From Saprospiraceae bacterium (GTDB lineage: Bacteria; Bacteroidota; Bacteroidia; Chitinophagales; Saprospiraceae), in contig JALVEF010000295.1 of NCBI GenBank assembly GCA_027031185.1, positions 1-10,202 on the forward strand: DNA of 10,202 bases, written 5' to 3'. Below are positions 1 through 5,457 of this stretch, piece after piece (position 1 is the stretch's first letter; each line of letters starts with the position of its first letter). The position numbers were made by a program, and so were the translations under genes. Under the pieces are notes generated by a model. It was not told the origin of the DNA and did not search any database. It saw only the letters and a list, made by a program, of their open reading frames with translations.

Positions 1-106
1 ACATTAAATTTTCGATGCGTAGCAGCGCTACGTGAGAAAAATTTTTGCAAAAACAGGGGCAAAAAGGGCATTTTAGCGCAAAAACAGCGGGTACCTAAAC
101 AGTTAC
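1..106. repeat. Right end of a GTAAC-ended non-coding element (cut by the window edge)
   Basis: These bases align end to end with 5313-5417. They share a near-identical block (1-40 versus 5313-5352) with a CGTAGC-AGC-GCTACG hairpin at 18-32, an A/T-rich middle, and the terminal CAGTTAC. The last 31 bases (76-106) are identical to 3586-3616, the right half of the perfect palindrome after gyrA, which fixes the element boundary at 106. The next eight bases (AACAAATC, 107-114) would be one copy of the target duplication. The other copy and the left end lie outside the window. No coding potential is apparent. The element abuts the 3' end of the minus-strand lipoprotein gene. Confidence 0.75.
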
Positions 107-112
107 AACAAA

Positions 113-574
113 TCACTTGGAGTACACATACACCCGTCCGTCCCGCAATTGCAGAATATGGCCATCCCGCTTACTTTTCAACACACAGTCAAAAGTAGCC
201 TTGAGCCGGCCATCCGGCACAGACAATTCATACAAGTCAAAATTACCCGCAACTGGATAATATTCCTCCCCGTCATAAGCACGGAAGATCATACTCACAT
301 TGAAAATATTGGCAAAATTGTAGTGGCCGGGCGGTATTTTGTCCCGTATCAGCATCTCCCAGTGTGCACCACTCACCGGTTCGATAGCCCGAACAGACAG
401 CGTACCATCCCGGCTACCGCATTCCGCTGACGGCACATCAAACAGCGCCTGCGAATGGATAAAGTACACGCCGCGCGCCAGATCCGGCGCAAGCGGTTCA
501 TTGACATCTTTGCCACAGGAAGCCATTATCATCAACAGGATGCTCCCCCAAATCAAAAAGCTGATTTGCTTCAT
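113..574 (-). CDS. Small lipoprotein of unknown function
   Basis: The product is a 153-aa protein with a type II signal peptide. It has a short basic start (MKQ), a hydrophobic stretch (about residues 4-16) and the lipobox I-M-A-S-C with the lipidated cysteine at residue 20. It should therefore be exported and anchored in a membrane. The residues after the cysteine (GKD) carry a Lys and an Asp, loosely like the lipoprotein surface-export signal described in some Bacteroidetes, so surface exposure is possible but unproven. The mature part (about 133 aa) has alternating hydrophobic/polar segments suggesting beta strands and two further cysteines (in AECGS and FDCVL) that could form a disulfide. 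I do not recognise the family. An in-frame ATG 21 bases upstream (593-595) is rejected as the start because it lies inside the 592-649 palindrome and would put a non-signal stretch before the signal peptide. Repeat elements lie on both sides, one within a few bases of the stop codon. Confidence 0.72.
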   Translation of the reverse strand: MKQISFLIWGSILLMIMASCGKDVNEPLAPDLARGVYFIHSQALFDVPSAECGSRDGTLSVRAIEPVSGAHWEMLIRDKIPPGHYNFANIFNVSMIFRAYDGEEYYPVAGNFDLYELSVPDGRLKATFDCVLKSKRDGHILQLRDGRVYVYSK

Positions 575-583
575 CTTTGGTAA

Positions 584-657
584 GTTTTGTGGCAACTTTT
601 TAGGTGCTCCTGTTTTTTGGGCAAAAACAGCGATTACCTAAATAGTTACGCTTTGTG
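584..657. mobile_element. Diverged 58-bp palindromic MITE with 7/8 target duplication
   Basis: The core element is 592-649, exactly 58 bp, the same length as the perfect copy at 3559-3616. It begins GCAAC and ends GTTAC. About 20 of 29 positions pair between the arms without gaps. Its left arm closely resembles the left end of the 323-bp element at 5095 (about five differences in 29). Its right arm resembles the right ends at 106 and 3616. It is flanked by GTTTTGTG (584-591) and GCTTTGTG (650-657), which match at 7 of 8 bases and are read as an aged target-site duplication. It sits 17 bp upstream of the lipoprotein start, so it lies in that gene's 5' region and may affect its transcript. Confidence 0.72.
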
Positions 658-933
658 TACAATTCCGGACATGCACAAACCAATGCGCCTGCCCGTCCAA
701 AAAAATTTGGGGGATATACTCCGGCAGAAGCGTCATCCGGAATGCATTCAAAAAAAAGGCCGGAAGTAATTTGTTATCAATATCACAGAAATAGCCGGCA
801 TATAACACACTGATTTACAACACTTTGACCGGCTAGCCCCATATCCATTCGATAGCCGGACAGGCTCCACTACAGAAAGACCGCGCGGCCGGAACGGCCG
901 CAAACTTTTCTTCCTGTCTTACCACAAAATTGT
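658..933. other. Intergenic region between divergent genes, no gene seen
   Basis: This is the rest of the space between the lipoprotein gene (minus) and gyrA (plus). No convincing coding sequence is present. A 60-codon plus-strand frame crossing it begins inside the palindrome and has no recognisable features. Two inverted repeats are visible: TAGCCGG at 792-798 with CCGGCTA at 829-835, and GCGGCC at 885-890 with GGCCGC at 896-901 (5-nt loop). Neither is followed by a T-run. They may be structural or operator-like sites upstream of the gyrA promoter, but nothing shows a function. Confidence 0.5.
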
Positions 934-963
934 TTTGCAAAACGGTAAAATTTTGTAGCTTTG
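934..963 (+). promoter_or_regulatory. Bacteroidetes-type promoter for gyrA
   Basis: A TTTG box at 934-937 and a TAGCTTTG box at 956-963 match the -33 (TTTG) and -7 (TAnnTTTG) elements of the primary Bacteroidetes sigma factor, with an 18-bp spacer that is slightly short of the usual 19-21. Transcription would start near 970, leaving a leader of about 64 nt before the gyrA ATG. The position directly upstream of a housekeeping gene supports the call. The start site itself is inferred. Confidence 0.62.
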
Positions 964-1033
964 CGGGTTCGCTCCGGCGAAGTGAAAAACAGCTCAAACA
1001 ACACGCTTTTCAGAGAAAACTACTACCTAGCCT

Positions 1034-3559
1034 ATGGCGTCATCACAACAAGATAATCCGAGAATCATCAATGTCAATATAGAAGACGAGCTAAAGTCCG
1101 CCTATATTGACTACTCTATGTCTGTCATCGTATCGCGGGCTTTGCCTGATGTGCGCGATGGGCTCAAGCCGGTGCACCGGCGCGTGCTTTTTGGCATGCA
1201 GGAGTTGGGGCTAACCTACAATAAAGCCCATAAAAAATCCGCCCGTATTGTCGGTGAAGTACTCGGTAAGTACCACCCGCATGGTGATGCATCTGTCTAT
1301 GATACGATGGTACGCATGGCACAGGACTGGTCCCTGCGTTATCCGTTGGTGGACGGCCAGGGCAACTTCGGCTCTATGGACGGCGACAGCCCGGCGGCGA
1401 TGCGTTATACCGAAGCTCGGCTCCGCAGAATCGCCGGTGAGATGCTGGCCGATCTGGACAAGGACACCGTGGACTTCCGTCTCAACTTCGACGACACTCT
1501 CGAAGAGCCCACCGTCCTCCCCACCCGCCTGCCCAACTTGCTCGTCAACGGCGCCTCCGGCATCGCTGTCGGTATGGCGACCAATATGCTGCCCCACAAT
1601 CTCAACGAAACCGTGGACGCCATTACGGCCACCATTGACAATCCTGACATCAGCCTGGATGAGCTGATGCAGCATATCAAGGCACCGGACTTCCCTACCG
1701 GCGGCATTATCCGCGGCGTGAGCGGTATTCGGCAGGCCTACGAGACCGGCCGCGGACGCGTCGTCGTCCGTGCCAAAACCGAAATTGAAGAGACCGGTTC
1801 GGGCAAGGAGCGAATCGTGATTACGGAAATCCCCTATCAAGTCAACAAGGCCCAGCTCATTGTCAAAATTGCCGACTTGGTCAACGCCGGCAAAATCACC
1901 GGCATCTCCGACATTCGCGATGAATCCGACCGCAACGGGCTGTCTATTATCATCGAATTGAAGCGCGATGCCATAAGCAACGTGGTGCTCAGCAAGCTCT
2001 TCCAAATGACTCCGCTGCAGACGTCTTATGGCATCAACAACGTGGCGCTGGTCAATGGCCGCCCCATGCTGCTACCCCTCAAGCGCATTATCGAGGAGTT
2101 TATCAAATTCCGCATTGAAGTCGTCGTCCGGCGCACCAAATACGAGTTGGCCAAAGCCGAAGCGCGCGCCCATATCCTCGAAGGATATCTTATTGCACTC
2201 GATCACCTTGATGAGATCATCGCACTGATTCGCGCCTCCCGCACCGTCGAAGATGCCAAGCAAGGATTGATGAGCCAGTTTGCACTCTCCGAAATCCAGG
2301 CCAAGGCCATTCTCGAGATGCGGCTCCAAAAACTGACCGGTCTGGAGCGCGAAAAGGTCAAAGAGGAGTACGAGGAGATCAAAAAGAAGATCGAATACTA
2401 CAAGTCCATCCTGGCCGACGAAGGCCTGCAAAAAGACATCGTCAAAAAGGAGCTCGAAGAGCTCAAGGAAGAATATGGCGATGAGCGGCGCACCCAAATC
2501 AGCTACGAAGACGGGGACATCGCCATCGAAGACCTCATCCCCAACGACGAGGTCGTCATCACCATCTCCAATCTCGGGTACGTCAAGCGTACCAAACTCG
2601 ATGAATACCGCAAACAGAGCCGTGGCGGACGCGGCGCCAAGGGCAGCAAAACCCGGCACGAAGACTTTATCGAACACGTCTTTGTCGCCAACAATCACGA
2701 CTACCTCCTTCTCTTCACCGAGCGGGGCATTTGTCATTGGCTGCGCGTCTTCGACATCCCCGAAGGCGGCAAAAACACCTCCGGCCGTGTCATCCAAAAC
2801 ATCATCGAGCTGCCCAAAGACGACAAGATCAAGGCTTACAGAAGGATTAGCGACATCAAGGACACCGAATTTATGGAAAGTCACTACGTCATTTTTGCCA
2901 CGCGCCGCGGCCGTGTCAAAAAGACACCGCTTTCCAATTTCTCACGCATTCGCTCCGGCGGCATTATCGCCGTCACCATCAACGAAGGCGATGAATTGGT
3001 GGATGCGCGCCTGACTACGGGCCGGAGCCATATCCTGCTCGGCACCCGCAAGGGCAAGGCCATCCACTTCCTGGAAGAAAAAGTCCGGCCAATGGGCCGC
3101 ACAGCCGCCGGCGTGCGTGGTATCACCCTGGATGGCGACGATGACCGCGTCATCGGGCTGGTATGTGTCAATGAAGACGAAATCGAACAGACCTCCATCC
3201 TAGTCGTTTCCGAAAAGGGCACCGGCAAACGCACTTCCCTGGACGCCTACTCCATCACCAATCGCGGCGGCAAAGGGGTCAAATCCCTGAAAATCACCGA
3301 AAAAACCGGGCCCATGGTCGCCATCAAGGCCGTCAAAGAGCCGGACGAGCTCATTATCAGCTGCGAATCCGGTATTACCATCCGCATGGCCGTCAGTGAT
3401 ATTCGCATCATGGGCCGCGCCACACAGGGCGTGCGCGTTATCAGATTGCAGGAAGGCGACAGCATCGCCGATGTAGCCGTCACATCCAAGGTAAAAGACC
3501 GGGAGGGTGAAGACAGCGATGCGCCGCAGGATACGCCCGCTGACGGACAGACTGATTAG
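1034..3559 (+). CDS. gyrA: DNA gyrase subunit A
   Basis: This is the 841-aa A subunit of type IIA topoisomerase, which cuts and rejoins DNA and introduces negative supercoils with GyrB in the cytoplasm. The N-terminal breakage-reunion domain begins with the family's DYSMSVIVSRALPDVRDGLKP stretch (about residues 26-46). The active-site tyrosine is Y125 in AAMRYTE. The quinolone-determining stretch is HPHGDASVYD (81-90). A coiled-coil region is near 370-480. The C-terminal beta-pinwheel carries a GyrA box, QSRGGRG (528-534), which separates GyrA from ParC. The tail (about the last 25 residues) is acidic. Length is close to other Bacteroidetes GyrA proteins. The stop TAG uses the first G of the inserted 58-bp palindrome. 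Without the insertion the stop would be TAA in the same place. A promoter lies about 70 bp upstream. A TPR gene downstream is a neighbour also known from other Bacteroidetes. Confidence 0.98.
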   Translation: MASSQQDNPRIINVNIEDELKSAYIDYSMSVIVSRALPDVRDGLKPVHRRVLFGMQELGLTYNKAHKKSARIVGEVLGKYHPHGDASVYDTMVRMAQDWSLRYPLVDGQGNFGSMDGDSPAAMRYTEARLRRIAGEMLADLDKDTVDFRLNFDDTLEEPTVLPTRLPNLLVNGASGIAVGMATNMLPHNLNETVDAITATIDNPDISLDELMQHIKAPDFPTGGIIRGVSGIRQAYETGRGRVVVRAKTEIEETGSGKERIVITEIPYQVNKAQLIVKIADLVNAGKITGISDIRDESDRNGLSIIIELKRDAISNVVLSKLFQMTPLQTSYGINNVALVNGRPMLLPLKRIIEEFIKFRIEVVVRRTKYELAKAEARAHILEGYLIALDHLDEIIALIRASRTVEDAKQGLMSQFALSEIQAKAILEMRLQKLTGLEREKVKEEYEEIKKKIEYYKSILADEGLQKDIVKKELEELKEEYGDERRTQISYEDGDIAIEDLIPNDEVVITISNLGYVKRTKLDEYRKQSRGGRGAKGSKTRHEDFIEHVFVANNHDYLLLFTERGICHWLRVFDIPEGGKNTSGRVIQNIIELPKDDKIKAYRRISDIKDTEFMESHYVIFATRRGRVKKTPLSNFSRIRSGGIIAVTINEGDELVDARLTTGRSHILLGTRKGKAIHFLEEKVRPMGRTAAGVRGITLDGDDDRVIGLVCVNEDEIEQTSILVVSEKGTGKRTSLDAYSITNRGGKGVKSLKITEKTGPMVAIKAVKEPDELIISCESGITIRMAVSDIRIMGRATQGVRVIRLQEGDSIADVAVTSKVKDREGEDSDAPQDTPADGQTD
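3551..3558 (+). repeat. Target-site duplication, left copy (ACTGATTA)
   Basis: Eight bases directly before the palindrome are identical to eight bases directly after it (3617-3624). They encode the end of GyrA (Thr-Asp and the first two bases of the stop). The identity of both flanks shows that 3559-3616 entered by transposition. Confidence 0.85.
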
Positions 3560-3616
3560 TAACTGTTTAGGTACCCGCTGTTTTTGCGCAAAAACAGCGG
3601 GTACCTAAACAGTTAC
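3559..3616. mobile_element. Perfect 58-bp palindromic MITE (probably IS66-type ends) in the gyrA stop codon
   Basis: The 58 bases form an exact palindrome of two 29-base arms with no spacer (centre between 3587 and 3588, GC|GC). Ends are GTAACTGTTTAGG... outward on each side. Perfect direct repeats ACTGATTA (3551-3558 and 3617-3624) flank it. The right 31 bases are identical to 76-106. It contains no coding capacity and no room for a transposase, so it must be moved by a transposase supplied elsewhere. Known IS66-family elements have ends starting 5'-GTAA and make 8-bp duplications, which fits. As RNA, it would form a strong hairpin at the very 3' end of the gyrA message and could stabilise or help terminate it, although no T-run follows. 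Confidence 0.85.
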
Positions 3617-3624
3617 ACTGATTA
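3617..3624 (+). repeat. Target-site duplication, right copy (ACTGATTA)
   Basis: Identical to 3551-3558. Joining the left flank directly to the base after this copy restores an uninterrupted sequence in which gyrA ends ...ACT GAT TAA, the inferred pre-insertion state. Confidence 0.85.
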
Positions 3625-3664
3625 AACCATCATTAACAGCCGGCCTATACTGCCTATGTACCTT

Positions 3665-3699
3665 TTTGCGTATTATTGCAGTGTTCGGACTATGCTTTG
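3665..3699 (+). promoter_or_regulatory. Possible promoter for the TPR gene
   Basis: TTTG at 3665-3668 and TATGCTTTG at 3691-3699 resemble the Bacteroidetes -33 and -7 boxes. The -7 box has one extra base between TA and TTTG, and the spacer (22 bp) is on the long side. It lies 38 bp before the start codon and downstream of the inserted palindrome, so the TPR gene could be expressed independently of gyrA. This is a weak match. Confidence 0.35.
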
Positions 3700-3737
3700 A
3701 ATGCCTTCGGCCGGTCTGCTAACTAAATTAACAAAAC

Positions 3738-5033
3738 ATGAAAAGACTCTCGCTTTTAGGACTAGTCACCGTCCTTTTCATCTCCTCAGCTTTCGCGCAG
3801 GGCGACCCCAAAAAGGCCGTCAAAGTAGCCAAGAAAAAACTCTCGTCCTTCTTCCTGGACCAAAACAAGAACTTTGATGATCTGCTGGTCGCCAAAAAGC
3901 TCATTGATTTTGCCGCCAAGGATCCCGAGTATGGCAAGATGTTCAAAACCAATCTGATCAAAGGACAGGTCTATAATGCCCTCGTCACCGGCGTCACCGT
4001 AAAACGCGTCACCAATCCGGATTTCAAAGATCCGGCACCCGGTGCCGCCCAGGTGGCATACGAGGCTTTTTTGAAAGCTTACAACGCCGCAGAGAAAAAA
4101 TACCAAAAGTCCGATGCGCTCGACGGCATGGCCGAAGCCTTGCCCAATATCTCCAATATGGGCATCAGCGCCTACAAAAACGGCGATTTTGCCACCGCCT
4201 ATAAGGCCTTCAACACCGGTCTGGAAATCCACAAACTGCTCAAAGAGCACAAAAAGAAATCGCCGCTGGACGACCCGGAACAGTACCAAAACCAACTCTA
4301 CATCACCGGCCTGGCTGCCCTCAATGCCAAAATGTATGACAAGGCCGGTGCTATGTTCAAAGAATTGCGCAATAGCGGATTTGACAAGCCAGAGCTATAC
4401 GACGGCATTTACAAAGTATATCTGGCCCAAAAAGATACTGTCGCCGCCCGCAAAGTCCTTGCCGAAGGCCGCCAAAAGTATCCCGCCAACAAGGCCTTGA
4501 TGTACAGTGAGATCAACGACTACCTCCAACAGGGACGCACTGCCGAACTGGTGGACAAACTCCGGACCGCCATCGCTTCAGACCCCAAAAACCTGTCCCT
4601 GCACGCCACGCTCGGCACCGTCTATGACCAGTTGTCCCAGGAAGCACGCAATGCCAAGCAAACCGACAAAGCGGAAGAATATCTCAGCCTGGCCAAACAA
4701 TCATACGAAAACGCCCTCAAGCTTTCACCCGAAAACTTCGAAGTCACATACAGCCTCGGTGCGCTATACTACAACAAAGCCGCGGCCTATTCCAAGGATC
4801 TCAAGGCGCTGAGCGAAGACCTGTCCAAAGCCGGCCTGGCCAAGTACGACAAGGTCAAAAAGGAAATGGACGATGTCTTCAAACAAGCCCTCCCCTATTT
4901 CCTCAAAGCCGACAAGCTCAATCCAAAGGACCGCAACACACTCATCGCGCTCAAGGAGATCTACGCACGTCTCAACGACTTGGAGAAGTCCAAGGAATAC
5001 GACCAGCGCCTGAAAGCTCTGGGCGACCAATAA
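3738..5033 (+). CDS. Secreted tetratricopeptide-repeat protein
   Basis: The product is a 431-aa protein with a clear type I signal peptide (MKR, hydrophobic core, cleavage after AFA at residue 20, leaving Gln21). It is therefore expected in the periplasm or outside the cell. After a Lys-rich N-terminal part (about 24-75), helix-pair repeats of TPR type follow. The best are about 137-165 (GISAYKNGDFATAYKAFNTGL), 185-215 (GLAALNAKMYDKAGAMFKEL), 220-250, 285-330 (with a Lys/Glu-rich insertion) and 333-425, ending in EIYARLNDLEKSKEYDQRLKAL. TPRs bind other proteins, and no catalytic domain is visible. A TPR gene following gyrA is a recurring arrangement in Bacteroidetes, but its role is not known to me. 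A hairpin terminator begins 23 bp after the stop. Confidence 0.85.
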   Translation: MKRLSLLGLVTVLFISSAFAQGDPKKAVKVAKKKLSSFFLDQNKNFDDLLVAKKLIDFAAKDPEYGKMFKTNLIKGQVYNALVTGVTVKRVTNPDFKDPAPGAAQVAYEAFLKAYNAAEKKYQKSDALDGMAEALPNISNMGISAYKNGDFATAYKAFNTGLEIHKLLKEHKKKSPLDDPEQYQNQLYITGLAALNAKMYDKAGAMFKELRNSGFDKPELYDGIYKVYLAQKDTVAARKVLAEGRQKYPANKALMYSEINDYLQQGRTAELVDKLRTAIASDPKNLSLHATLGTVYDQLSQEARNAKQTDKAEEYLSLAKQSYENALKLSPENFEVTYSLGALYYNKAAAYSKDLKALSEDLSKAGLAKYDKVKKEMDDVFKQALPYFLKADKLNPKDRNTLIALKEIYARLNDLEKSKEYDQRLKALGDQ

Positions 5034-5056
5034 TCGTACTGCGCCCGTCACACCAA

Positions 5057-5105
5057 ACAAAGCCCTGTCGCTATCTTCTTTGCCACAGGGCTTTGTAGCT
5101 TTTTT
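5057..5105 (+). terminator. Rho-independent terminator after the TPR gene
   Basis: ACAAAGCCCTGT (5057-5068) pairs perfectly over 12 bp with ACAGGGCTTTGT (5085-5096) across a 16-nt loop. AGC and a run of six T (5100-5105) follow. It lies 23 bp after the TPR stop codon. The T-run falls inside the left end of the repeat element that starts at about 5095, so the mobile element may supply part of this terminator. Confidence 0.8.
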
Positions 5106-5215
5106 GGTACTCCTATTTTTTGGAAAAAAATAGGCATTTTTGTGGATGTCGAAGGTGTATGTACAGATCAAACTGGTTTACGAGTTTATTTGTGGCAAAT
5201 TTGCCCAATCTCTTC

Positions 5216-5258
5216 GTCAAAATGCTCACCGTAGCGCTGCTACGGCTGCGCTTTTGAC
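5216..5258. repeat. Internal hairpin A of the 323-bp element
   Basis: GTCAAAA (5216-5222) pairs with TTTTGAC (5252-5258). Inside, CCGTAGC (5229-5235) pairs with GCTACGG (5239-5245) around a GCT loop. The 15-base core on the minus strand (5244-5230) is identical to the core of hairpin B at 5330-5344 and to 18-32. Confidence 0.7.
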
Positions 5259-5329
5259 TTCGACCTTGAACAAATTTGCTCACAACTAATTCTCGCAACC
5301 GATTCGCTCTGTACATCAAATTTTCGATG

Positions 5330-5344
5330 CGTAGCAGCGCTACG
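5330..5344. repeat. Internal hairpin B of the 323-bp element
   Basis: CGTAGC (5330-5335), loop AGC, GCTACG (5339-5344). Flanking TTTTC (5321-5325) and GAGAAAA (5346-5352) can extend the stem with an internal loop. The same hairpin is present at 18-32 in the partial copy at the window start. Confidence 0.7.
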
Positions 5345-5457
5345 TGAGAAAATTTTACCAAAGGCAGACGCAAAAAGGAGCATTGTAGGACAAAAACAAG
5401 GGAAAGCAAACAGTTACACAGTTTTATAGTGGTTCGATTTTTGCCTGCCATCGAAAT

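Larger units (their letters stand above)
5095..5417. mobile_element. 323-bp non-coding MITE-like element
   Basis: The left end GTAGCTTTTTTGG (5095 on) matches the left end of the 58-bp copy at 592. The right end (...CAAACAGTTAC, 5417) matches those at 106 and 3616. The right 105 bp are homologous to 1-106. The two ends are imperfect inverted repeats. Inside are two hairpins carrying the same 15-base core in opposite orientation. The flanks AGGGCTTT (5087-5094) and ACAGTTTT (5418-5425) agree at only 5 of 8 bases, so any target duplication has decayed or the left border is a few bases off. No transposase is present. A minus-strand open frame of 112 codons crosses the element but shows no recognisable protein features. 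The element fills most of the gap between the TPR gene and the next operon. Confidence 0.68.

Noticed and set aside
1..657. A composite transposon carrying the lipoprotein gene between two elements
   Set aside because: The 592-649 copy has its own 7/8 flanking duplication, so it inserted by itself. The outer flank of the 1-106 copy is not in the window to test a joint event.
587..769. 60-codon plus-strand frame upstream of gyrA
   Set aside because: It starts inside the 592-649 palindrome, has no visible motif, and lacks a promoter or conserved feature.
1211..2005. 264-codon minus-strand open frame inside gyrA
   Set aside because: It is antisense to an unmistakable GyrA. Its composition (Gly/Val/Asp-rich) reflects reversed gyrA codons, and it has no domain signature.
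2072..2884. 270-codon minus-strand open frame inside gyrA
   Set aside because: Antisense shadow of the GyrA C-terminal half, with low-complexity Phe/Leu/Val/Asp composition and no independent support.
3559..3616. Reading the palindrome as a REP/BIME-type element
   Set aside because: REP sequences are not normally framed by target duplications. The exact 8-bp direct repeats and IS-like ends fit a transposon-derived unit better.
5087..5425. A clear target duplication around the 323-bp element
   Set aside because: The flanks agree at only 5 of 8 positions, which is not enough to claim a duplication.
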